Shown here in pieces: positions 55,349 through 64,000 of a DNA stretch of 64,000 nt (positions within the stretch are counted from its first letter, which is position 1; each line of letters begins with the position of its first letter). The notes beneath the pieces are model-generated. The model was not told the origin of the DNA, did no database searches, and was given only the letters and a program-made list of their open reading frames with translations. The DNA comes from Rhizoclosmatium globosum (lineage: Eukaryota > Chytridiomycota > Chytridiomycetes > Chytridiales > Chytriomycetaceae). The DNA is taken from positions 709,344 through 773,343 of the forward strand of contig MCGO01000009.1 of the NCBI GenBank assembly GCA_002104985.1. Direction: 5' to 3'. The position numbers and the translations under genes were made by a program.

Positions 55349-56071
55349 TTAGGGTTCTATACTGTTGGATTAGGGTGATTAGGATGAGTCACCTTCATCC
55401 TGCAGGACGGTAACCCACAGGACGCTGACCTTGCAGGACAGTAACCCAGAGGACGCTGACCTTGCAGGACAGTAAGCCTGTTCAAGGGACACTACCCTCT
55501 AGTGGGATTGATCCCACGACCTCGCGAGTGGAAGCAGTGTTACATACCAACTAAGCCAAAAATGTTTATTCTGAAATTTGGAAATCTACACATGATGGCA
55601 CATATGCACAGGAGGTCACACTTTAACAGGATGATAATTCAGCCACACTCTATGTATGTTGGTTAATTCAGAGAGTAAATTCAGAGAATATCATTATGTT
55701 TATTTAATATGCCATTGAATATGCTACTTCCCAGAAATATTGGCAGCAACATTACGTCACTGTGGAACTGTATACTCAATTTTGGCTTTTGTACTTGTGT
55801 GCCTTCTCTTTGATGTCCTCCAGGTTACTGTCCTCTTACCGTCCTCTAACAGCGTCCTCCTTTGTTACTGTCCTCTAACAGCGTCCTGTGTTACCGTCCT
55901 CCAACAGCGTCCTCTAAGAGCGTCCTCTAACAGCGTCCTGTGTTACTGTCCTCCAACAGCGTCCTCTAAGAGCGTCCTCTAACAGCGTCTTGTGTTACCG
56001 TCCTCCAACAGCGTCCTCCAGGTTACCGTCTTCCAACAGCGTCCTGCGTTACGGTCCTCTGAAATCACCCT
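55349..56071. repeat. subtelomeric element X, copy 1 (~723 bp)
   Basis: Starts TTAGGGTTCTATACTGTTGG and ends GAAATCACCCT. It is repeated at 63191-63910 with three single-base differences in length. It contains GATGAGTCACC, tandem CAGGACGCTGACCTTG units, a tRNA-like segment on the minus strand, and a microsatellite-like array of GTCCTCYAACAGC units (about 55840-56060). The left end abuts the truncated LINE through TTAGGG. Confidence 0.85.
55490..55565 (-). ncRNA. tRNA-like (SINE-type) Pol III promoter segment in element X copy 1
   Basis: On the minus strand TGGCTTAGTTGG (55558-55547) is an exact match to the tRNA A-box consensus. It is followed at tRNA-like spacing by AGGTCGTGGGATCAATCCCAC, a T-arm-like hairpin with a degenerate B-box. 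The anticodon stem does not pair well. Probably a tRNA-derived relic or SINE head, not a functional tRNA. Confidence 0.5.
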
Positions 56072-57269
56072 CCAAAAACTTCAAAAAGAAACTGTGAAGT
56101 AAAATAGTACTAAGTTGTCTTTAAGCATGATGTCTACCTCTCATAAAACCAATCTCACACCAATGTTTAGCAAAACCAAGCTTCCAAACATAGGCTCGGT
56201 GATTTATTCTAGTTTACCTAGAGGTAATTATCTGTTAATACAATATGTTAATACATTCTTTTCTTTTGGATCCTGATTCATTTTTTTTGAAAAGCTCTCT
56301 CCAATTCATTGTCATTGGCTGTGTCAGCAGAGCTGCCCTCATTCAAGGAACTCTGGAAGAGGATCTATAGTAAGTTCCTTCTGTTTCTCTGCACATTCCC
56401 TTGAGCAGTTGGCATCATCTTTGCCTTCCTGCTTGTTGTCCAACTGAGGATGGCTCTCTTCCTGTACTGTACATAGGGAGCCTTCTCTGAACTCATCCAA
56501 GGCTGCACTGTGCATGCTTTGGAAGGGTTTGCTGACAGCATGTAGAGAAGGTAAAGAGTCAGTGTTTCCTCTCAGCTTGTCCAACTGAGAATGGCTCTCT
56601 TCCTGTACTGTACACAGGGAGCCTCTCTCTGATCCCATCCAAGGCTGCACTGAGCATGCTTTGGAAGGGTAGGACGCTCTTAGAGGACTCTGTCACAGGA
56701 CTGTGTAACAGGACTTTGTTGCAGGACTGTGTAACAGGACTCTGTCACAGGACGCTCTTAGAGGACGCTGTTGCAGGATTGTGTAACAGGACTTTGTTGC
56801 AGGACTGTGTAACAGGACTCTGTTGCAGGACGCTCTTAGAGGACTCTGTCACAGGACTGTGTAACAGGACTCTGTTGCAGGACGCTCTTAGAGGACGCTG
56901 TTGCAGGATTGTGTAACAGGACTTTGTTGCAAGACTGTGTAACAGGACTATGTTGCAGGACGCTCTCTGTGATAATAAAAGATGGCAAGCTCAGAAACTG
57001 AATCAAACCATTAAACAATAAATAAATGCATACAATTGACCAGTTTCTGGATTTACAGCATTCGGATATTCTCTGTTCCCTTGGCAAATACATTGGTGTC
57101 AACTACACGTGTAGGGTTTATACACTCATGTTTAAGAAGGTCAACTGGACCATACCTTCATAAATGGTCAAAACAACCAATATAACTCTTATTTCAACCT
57201 CAAAGAATACTGTTATGTGTTTGTTGGGGCCAAGTTTTAATTTGGGTTATGTCTTGCAGACGCAGACGC
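56072..57269. repeat. subtelomeric spacer with 79-bp tandem duplication and inverted GTCCT-type array
   Basis: Two ~79-bp copies (about 56448-56526 and 56590-56668; GGATGGCTCTCTTCCTGTAC, and CATCCAAGGCTGCACT) differ at a few bases. From 56670 to 56975 runs an array of CAGGACTCTGT/AGAGGACGCTNTT units. These are the reverse complement of the GTCCTC-AACAGC array in element X, making a large imperfect inverted repeat. Apparent open frames here simply read the repeats. Confidence 0.65.
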
Positions 57270-57460
57270 TTAAAAAGAGTTTGTAACGTCAGACCAAGAG
57301 AGGAAAAATGAGTGAAACCCAAAGGTGAGTATGAGTCTGCTTGAGTTGTGTGTATCTCGAAACGGAGAGAGTTGTACATCAGGATGCAACTTATGATCCG
57401 ACAATGATTTTGGATGCCTGAGTGGGCTGAAGGGGTCGGGGTTATGCCAAGGGGGGTTTC
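57270..57460 (+). repeat. left arm of perfect 191-bp inverted repeat around the recombinase gene
   Basis: Runs from TTAAAAAGAGTTTGTAACG to CCAAGGGGGGTTTC. Its reverse complement is found at 61774-61964 without a mismatch that I could see. It contains a TATA-like TTAAAAAG, the gene's ATG and 17-nt first coding exon, and the start of intron 1. Confidence 0.92.
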
Positions 57461-60400
57461 TTTGTGTTAGGTGATGGTGGGATGGTGTTGGTTGTATGTG
57501 CTGTGGGTGGTTGTGTTGGGAGGTTGGTTCATCAAATCATAGCCCTTGAAGGACTCCATCTATTCATCCCTTCAAAAGCCCCATATCTTTAGGGTTAAAT
57601 AAGGCATTGTTATCCTTTCTGATTATCCTTCATTGATCATCAGACTTTAAATCCTTTTTACTAACTACCACACTTTCCAACAATAGATCAGAACGAGAAT
57701 GTTCCATGGAAGAGTGCAAGGACGTTCCTGCCTTTAGCAACAAGTATGCATTGGCAAAACATGGGAGGATGGTTCACCAGCGAGTTGTTTCTGTTCGATA
57801 TTGGATCAATGACTACACACGTAAGTTCTTTTGAAAGAAAACATAAATAACACATCTTAATTTAGAGGAAGATGTACTCACAATTATTCCAAGAGATTCA
57901 GACAACAACATGTTCAACTGCATCAAGTGTGACCTTGCTGTAAGCCATCCAGAGAAGCTCCAGAATCATGTCAGAAAGGCAAAGTGTGGCTTGACTCATC
58001 CTGCCATATTTGGGTTCATGTGCTTGGATTGTGCCTATGTTTGTGTTACAGAGAATGGCATCAGGGTTCACTGTCGTAACAAGCATCCAAAGAATCCATA
58101 CTGGGGATACAGGCCAACCAAAGTGACAAAAGTTCACACTCGTGTCTACAGAATGTATAACCCAGAGGAAGGCTTTGATGCCAAGATGAGAGCCAAGGAA
58201 CTCAAAAGCTTTGCCCGTAAACAGAAGAAGATTAAAAACACTGCTGGATCACGTTCAAAAGCTTATTTATCCACTGGATTGGAAACTGCTGGTTTGATTG
58301 CCTCTTCAAGCAAAACAAACACTCCGTTCTTGAATAATGTATGTCTTTTGTTTTCCTGTGGGTCCATTACTTACTCTATGTGAAATAGATGGGATGGGAC
58401 AAGTTGGTGTTTGGTGTTGATGCAATCAAGAATCCAGCCAACTACATTGCCATATTGAATGAGACAAAAGACACAAAGGCCATTGTAATTCTGTGTCGTT
58501 TATTTTTGGAGAAAGTCAATGAGTTGGCAACTCTGCCTGGAACCCAACCAACCCGCACTGCAATCAAGAATGCTGGCCGTAAATCAACAAATGACTCTGG
58601 ATATGCAGGAAAGGCTTTCAAGCCTATTGATGTCAAAACTACTATCCCAGCATACGCTAGAACACTTGGAGTATTTGTAACCATGTTGATTGCTCGTAAG
58701 CAGGGTTCCAACACAAGAACAAAGATGCCAATGCTAAGTAATGAGATCAACAGAGCTGTTGAGGGATTCTTGGAGGCCCTTGATGTTCCTCTCCTTTGCA
58801 GAACAAATGCAGTCTTTGAGAATCAGCAAGAAGCTCTGATCAAATTGCTGCGAATTGTCTTGTTTGAAGATATTGGATTTGAAGGTCTGAACACAAGTCA
58901 AATCCATTTGGTGGAGGAGTACTTGTTGCTTAGATTCCTGCAACCTGATGGTACTTTTTGCAAGGAACAGCTCATGACTGGGCCATGTACTCATTTTTTG
59001 TTTACTTGTCGTTGTCTTGTCTTGGAATGGTGTCAAGAAATTGCTTCTTTTGGAACTTGGATGAGTAGAGCCGAGAAGGAAAAGTGAGTTTTTTGTATTT
59101 GTCTGCTCTTTCTAAATATGTTTAAAACAAGGGAAATCAATCAAGTTATTGAGCTTGTCAGCTATGGGAAGCATAGTCTCCCTTATGCCAAAATGAAGCA
59201 ATTCAAGTCCACATGTGGATTGATCATGATGGGCAGTAATACAGCCAATCTCATTAGCAAGCATTGGGATTACAGTTTGCCTAATGAGCCAAAGTTGGTT
59301 ATCGATGGGCGCTTGGGTGTTTCAAAGACCATGTTCCGGGAAGGTCGAGCAAACTACTTTAGAGTGATCACAACAGATCTCAGTAATTTGCTGTTTGGGA
59401 TGGATGTTTCAGACTTCACGTTTGACCCAAAACGATTGACTGACAATGTCGCAAACTCAAGACCAGGCTACAGCTTCATGACAGAGCAAGCCAACAGCTC
59501 TACATTTAATGAAGAAAATGGGAACAGACTTGAAATGCACATCAAAAAGACCAAGAACTTGAGGACTGAGTTTTTTGAGCCCACAAGACTTATCTACAAA
59601 TCAGAGGCAATGGAGCTGTACACTGGTATTTTGGTTCAATTTGCTGCATTCATCTGACCCTTTTCTTTCTCTTTTAGCAAAAGTGGACAACTTTATTTCC
59701 ATTTTGATGCTTGGTCTTGCATTGTTTTGTGGAATGCCTCCCAGAACAACAGAGTTTCAAATGACGACTATTGTGAATTCTGGGTTGGGAAAAAGGAACT
59801 TGATGATTCTTGAGCACAGATTATGCATCAACTTGAGGTAATTTGTGTCCTTGTTTGGAGTGATTTACTTAGCAACATGGTTTGAAAAAAGATACAACAA
59901 ATCAAGTGCAAACTCTGGATTTCATAAAGACTTATTTCGGTTTGTTCCAGATGAGCTAGCACAGATTCTTGTAAAGTATCTGGTCTTTGTTTATCCACTC
60001 TATATGTAAGCACTTACTTGTATTGGTTGTGGTGACTACTTATGAAACAACAAAGTGCATTCTGGGCTGACATAAGAATCCGCAAGAAGCTGACTTTCTT
60101 GACCCATGAAGATGAAATCCAAGCCAAAACTTATCTCTTTTTGAGAAACGGAATCCCTACCAAAGTATCCAAGCTACATGGCTTGTACATTCAAAACTTT
60201 TGGAATATTTTTGGAGTCAATCTGGGAATTCGACACACTCGACAAATGATGGCCTCATTTGCAGACAACATTGACTTTGAAGAAACTGCAGTGGCCAATG
60301 TAAATGTGACTGTTAGCAATCAATTTGGTCATAGCTCCCAAGTGCACCAAAATAATTATGGAGCAACAACTGATGGTGCAGCTATTATCCGCAAAATGAA

Positions 60401-60995
60401 GGCTATATCTGACAAGTGGTGGGAATGGTGCAGTTTGATTGGTGAGGCTGCTTCTTCAAGTAGTTCACCCGAGGCTGCAGCAGGAGCACAAACAGGATCT
60501 GGGTCAGCCTCTGGTTCCGTGGTGATTACAATCCAAGAGAGCAGTGAAGATGAAGAGAGTGGTAATTCAGTAGACGATATTGAGGACAATCAAGTTCATA
60601 GAGACAAGGAAGGTGATTATGAAAGAGAAGAGGGATTTGGTAGTATGGACGACTGTGTCATGGAAAATGAATTTGCGGTTGATAGTGACGGTGATGTTTA
60701 TGAAAGTGAACATGGTCAAAGTAACAGTGTCAATGAAAGTGAAGGTGGTGGTAGTGACAGTATGGATGAAGTCAGAACAAATCAATCTGAGTTTACCAAC
60801 AGTCAAGAAGTTTCAACTGGAAACAACCCACCACTTGATTCCATCTATACCAATGATCGTAATGACCCATCACTTGCAAACTATTATGCAAGAATTGACA
60901 AGTTCTTGGAAGATCATGCAGAAATTCTTGGGTACAACAATACACTAAGTGAGGATGAAGCATGGGCTACTGACTACAGTGACGTTAAAGATTGA
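57308..60995 (+). CDS. zinc-finger tyrosine recombinase (Crypton/TLH-like), subtelomeric
   Basis: Exons 57308-57324, 57687-57820, 57866-58338, 58389-59083, 59132-59625, 59678-59837, 59892-60005, 60056-60995. The N-terminus has C2H2-type fingers (CSMEEC..HGRMVH; CIKCDLAVSHPEKLQNH; CLDCAYVC..HCRNKH). A long helical region (FGVDAIKNPANYIAIL; DIGFEGLNTSQIHLVEEYLL) follows. The C-terminal half carries tyrosine-recombinase landmarks: GLALFCGMPPRTTEFQM (box I Arg), GIRHTRQMMASF (H-x-x-R), FGHSSQVHQNNY (GHS and the nucleophile-position Tyr). A Ser/Asp/Glu-rich tail ends at 60995. Related domains occur in Cryptons, Starship captains and the N-terminal part of telomere-linked RecQ genes. No helicase is present here. 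All splice phases fit, so the gene looks intact. Confidence 0.75.
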
Positions 60996-61247
60996 AATTC
61001 AAACCATGTGCTTTGTTGTTTTCCTACTTTTCATTATTTCCTTCAATCATGCTTTCATCACCTTTTAAGATTAACTCGTTTTTGTTTTGTGTTTATTCTA
61101 TGTTTCAAGACCTAAGTAAATAGGATGAAATTGTCACGTCTTTATCGAGAAATTCATCATCATTTGGGTCTCTTTATATCAGTCACTACTGAGAGAATGA
61201 TCAAACTGAAATAGGCTTGACAGTTAATATTCCAATGTTCTGTCAAT

Positions 61248-61703
61248 TTGCAGCTGTTGTTCACCCAATTAACAACTTTGGTTTGGGATGGATTAGTTGC
61301 TGACTTGAAAGACAGTGGAAAAGTAACAGGTGAAATACTAGATGCTATGGTAGATGAATTCAACATGCTTGCAGCCAAAGGCCAAGATATGACACTTTGG
61401 CACGGTAATGCCTTTGAACTACTTTCTCAAGTCAGCAACCGAAGAGCTACTGAAGCAGATGACGAGGAAAATAGTGCAAGAATGAATGTTGCTGATCCTG
61501 TTGATGAATGGGGTGATGTTACTGATGAGCAAATGAATGAAGCATTGCAAGAAGCAATTAGTGTTACAGAAACAGTCAGAGCCCTCCTCATGGTCAGGCT
61601 GTTGGAAGAGGGGAAACACAGGAAGAATTGCTGGATGCTCTTGCCAGAATGGATAATGAATATTGGGATGAATTTTAAAAGTTCATTTGCTTGCTGTCTT
61701 TAG
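61248..61703 (+). pseudogene. acidic protein fragment between recombinase gene and right inverted repeat
   Basis: The open frame (LTTLVWDGLVADLKDSGK, DPVDEWGDVTDEQMNEALQE) has convincing amphipathic composition. The likely natural end, LLDALARMDNEYWDEF then stop, is in another frame, a one-base shift near 61580. No ATG with a good context, and no recognised family. It could be the last exon of a further gene or cargo of the inverted-repeat element. Confidence 0.4.
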
Positions 61704-61773
61704 CTGAAGATTAAAATAGATTTTTGCTGCAGCCATTTTATTGATTTTTTCAAACAATAGACCTCTGCATTTT

Positions 61774-61964
61774 GAAACCCCCCTTGGCATAACCCCGACC
61801 CCTTCAGCCCACTCAGGCATCCAAAATCATTGTCGGATCATAAGTTGCATCCTGATGTACAACTCTCTCCGTTTCGAGATACACACAACTCAAGCAGACT
61901 CATACTCACCTTTGGGTTTCACTCATTTTTCCTCTCTTGGTCTGACGTTACAAACTCTTTTTAA
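61774..61964 (-). repeat. right arm of 191-bp inverted repeat
   Basis: The exact reverse complement of 57270-57460. On the minus strand it contains the same TATA-like box, ATG and short exon with GTGAGT donor, pointing inward. Flanks differ outside both arms (GCAGACGC before the left arm, ACCTCTTG after the right), with no evident target duplication. Confidence 0.92.
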
Positions 61965-62162
61965 ACCTCTTGAGTGGGACTTGGTTCACTTTGTCACTTG
62001 GATGCTTCCACAGTGAGATTTTCCTTGAAAAAAAGAAAAAGGAAGGAATGAAAGTAAAAGTACACTTTCTTTTCAAATAATACTCTTCAACATAACATTT
62101 GATATTTCTTTCTCTCTCCATTTGGTTTGCCTATACTTTTTGGGTTTGATGGTTTCTAGTGT

Positions 62163-63186
62163 GTAGCCTACGTAGCCTACGTAGCCTATGTGGTAAGTGT
62201 GTTACTCTTATAAGGAGTACAATTGGTCAATAGCCTACGTAGCCTACGTAGCCTACGTAGCCTATGTGGTAAGTGTGTAACTCTTATAAGGAGTACAACT
62301 TGGTCAATAGCCTATGTAGCCTACGTAGCCTACGTAGCCTATGTGGTAAGTGTGTAACTCTTATAAGGAGTACAACTTGGTCAATAGCCTATGTAGCCTA
62401 CGTAGCCTACGTAGCCTATGTGGTAAGTGTGTTACTCTTATAAGGAGTACAACTTGGTCAATAGCCTACGTAGCCTACGTAGCCTACGTAGCCTATGTGG
62501 TAAGTGTGTAACTCTTATAAGGAGTACAACTTGGTCAATAGCCTACGTAGCCTACGTAGCCTACGTAGCCTACGTAGCCTATGTGGTAAGTGTGTTACTC
62601 TTATAAGGAGTACAACTTGGTCAATAGCCTACGTAGCCTACGTAGCCTACGTAGCCTACGTAGCCTATGTGGTAAGTGTGTAACTCTTATAAGGAGTACA
62701 ACTTGGTCAATAGCCTACGTAGCCTACGTAGCCTACGTAGCCTACGTAGCCTACGTAGCCTATGTGGTAAGTGTGTTACTCTTATAAGGAGTACAACTTG
62801 GCACATAGCCTACGTAGCCTACGTAGCCTACGTAGCCTATGTGGTAAGTGTGTTACTCTACAACTTACCACATAGGCTACGTAGCCTACGTAGCCTACGT
62901 AGCCTATGTGGTAAGTGTGTAACTCTTATAAGGAGTACAAGTTGGCACATAGCCTACGTAGCCTACGTAGCCTACGTAGCCTATGTGGTAAGTGTGTTAC
63001 TCTTATAAGGAGTACAAGTTGGCACATAGCCTACGTAGCCTACGTAGCCTACGTAGCCTATGTGGTAAGTGTGTTACTCTTATAAGGAGTACAAGTTGGC
63101 ACATAGCCTACGTAGCCTACGTAGCCTACGTAGCCTATGTGGTAAGTGTGTAACTCTTATAAGGAGTACAAGTTGGCACATAGCTT
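62163..63186. repeat. minisatellite with nested 9-bp palindromic unit
   Basis: About 13 higher-order units of roughly 66-93 bp. Each has two to six TACGTAGCC 9-mers (centred on palindromic TACGTA), then TATGTGGTAAGTGTGT, then (in nearly all units) ACTCTTATAAGGAGT, a near-palindrome. The linker is CAACTTGGTCAATAG in the left half and CAAGTTGGCACATAG in the right half. One partial unit is inverted near 62860-62890. Ends one telomere-like step before element X copy 2. Confidence 0.92.
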
Positions 63187-63190
63187 AGGA

Positions 63191-63909
63191 TTAGGGTTCT
63201 ATACTGTTGGATTAGGGTGATTAGGATGAGTCACCTTCATCCTGCAGGACGGTAACCCACAGGACGCTGACCTTGCAGGACAGTAACCCAGAGGACGCTG
63301 ACCTTGCAGGACAGTAAGCCTGTTCAAGGGACACTACCCTCTAGTGGGATTGATCCCACGACCTCGCGAGTGGAAGCAGTGTTACATACCAACTAAGCCA
63401 AAAATGTTTATTCTGAAATTTGGAAATCTACACATGATGGCACATATGCACAGGAGGTCACACTTTAACAGGATGATAATTCAGCCACACTCTATGTATG
63501 TTGGTTAATTCAGAGAGTAAATTCAGAGAATATCATTATGTTTATTTAATATGCCATTGAATATGCTACTTCCCAGAATATTGGCAGCAACATTACGTCA
63601 CTGTGGAACTGTATACTCAATTTTGGCTTTTGTACTTGTGTGCCTTCTCTTTGATGTCCTCCAGGTTACTGTCCTCTTACCGTCCTCTAACAGCGTCCTC
63701 CTTTGTTACTGTCCTCTAACAGCGTCCTGTGTTACCGTCCTCCAACAGCGTCCTCTAAGAGCGTCCTCTAACAGCGTCCTGTGTTACTGTCCTCCAACAG
63801 CGTCCTCTAAGAGCGTCCTCTAACAGCGTCTTGTGTTACCGTCCTCCAACAGCGTCTCCAGGTTACCGTCTTCCAACAGCGTCCTGCGTTACGTCCTCTG
63901 AAATCACCC

Positions 63910-63910
<1 letters not shown>
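63191..63910. repeat. subtelomeric element X, copy 2 (~720 bp), adjoining the telomere
   Basis: Near-identical to 55349-56071. It begins after CTTAGGA with TTAGGGTTCTATACTG and ends GAAATCACCC directly at the terminal TTAGGG array. Three one-base deletions relative to copy 1 (CCAGAAATA to CCAGAATA; GTCCTCCAGG to GTCTCCAGG; TTACGGTCC to TTACGTCC) account for the length difference. Confidence 0.88.
63332..63407 (-). ncRNA. tRNA-like (SINE-type) segment in element X copy 2
   Basis: Same A-box (minus strand, 63400-63389) and T-arm-like hairpin (63359-63344) as in copy 1, unchanged. Confidence 0.5.
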
Positions 63911-63944
<34 letters not shown>

Positions 63945-64000
63945 GGTTAGGGGTTAGGGTTAGGTAGGTTAGGGTTAGGGGGGGGTTTTAGGGTTAGGGT
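63909..64000 (+). repeat. telomere, (TTAGGG)n, chromosome end
   Basis: About fifteen TTAGGG units with slips (TTTAGGG, TTAGGGG, TTAGG, a GGGGGGGG run) up to the window edge. The orientation (G-rich strand 5' to 3' toward the edge) is that of a natural right telomere. Irregular units near the edge look like sequencing noise. Confidence 0.97.

Noticed and set aside
56339..56650. Minus-strand frame with repeated SLCTVQEESH
   Set aside because: Explained by the 79-bp tandem duplication in non-coding subtelomeric DNA.
61248..61703. Last exon of the tyrosine recombinase gene
   Set aside because: The recombinase frame ends cleanly at 60995 after an acidic tail, and no splice donor before the stop leads into this frame.
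62590..63008. Open frames of repeated LRSLRSL and AYVAYVA
   Set aside because: Direct reading of the 9-bp minisatellite (9 is a multiple of 3), no start context or non-repeat coding sequence.
62155..63190. CRISPR-like array of regularly spaced repeats
   Set aside because: The spacers are themselves repeated and the genome is eukaryotic; it is a minisatellite.

Overview
This is a eukaryotic, fungus-like chromosome end. The right edge (about 63909-64000) is a TTAGGG telomere array with its G-rich strand running toward the edge, so the window ends at a chromosome terminus. Genes are compact, with many short GT..AG introns (about 45-170 nt), polypyrimidine-poor 3' splice sites and very short head-to-head promoters (43-180 bp). 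The gene set includes protein O-mannosyltransferase, a GPI-anchored Thr-rich surface protein and an FG-repeat Nup54. Together with TTAGGG repeats and an F-box-associated domain, this suggests an early-diverging, chytrid-like fungus. That placement is an inference.

Layout. (1) 1-31,000 is an ordinary, dense gene arm. It carries a partial Ser-rich protein, two small mitochondrial-type proteins, an EXORDIUM-like surface protein, an RBM5/10-like splicing factor, a gamma-butyrobetaine dioxygenase-like enzyme, a PMT2-like mannosyltransferase, CBF5/dyskerin, a CMC4-like twin-CX9C protein, Ku70, Nup54, a second EXORDIUM-like locus with broken frame, a divergent pair of unknown membrane proteins, a CWF19-like RNA-processing factor with a hAT-like MITE in intron 1, and a degenerate P450. 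(2) 31,557-44,572 is a rearranged block in which a head-to-head pair, HAS1 (DEAD-box helicase) and an SRD5A3-like polyprenol reductase, occurs three times around a mitochondrial Asp-tRNA synthetase. Two members are chimeras: SRD5A3 fused in frame to the 3' half of HAS1, and the HAS1 N-terminus fused to an F-box-associated domain. (3) 44,600-47,886 is gene-poor and holds a kinase-like relic. (4) 47,887-55,348 holds two head-to-tail non-LTR retrotransposons (APE endonuclease + RT) whose junctions are TTAGGG repeats, as expected of telomere-targeted LINEs. (5) 55,349-64,000 is subtelomere. It contains two copies of a ~720-bp element with a tRNA-like promoter on the minus strand, a zinc-finger tyrosine-recombinase gene enclosed by perfect 191-bp inverted repeats, a 1-kb minisatellite built on a palindromic 9-mer, and the telomere.

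The most unusual signals are: (a) a double-hairpin module with compensatory base changes repeated inside both ORFs of the telomeric LINE; (b) the inverted-repeat-bounded tyrosine recombinase whose own promoter and first exon lie in the repeat; (c) the two gene chimeras. Several genes show single-base frame breaks, so some 'pseudogenes' may be consensus errors in the assembly. Exon boundaries were placed by eye from splice signals and frame.
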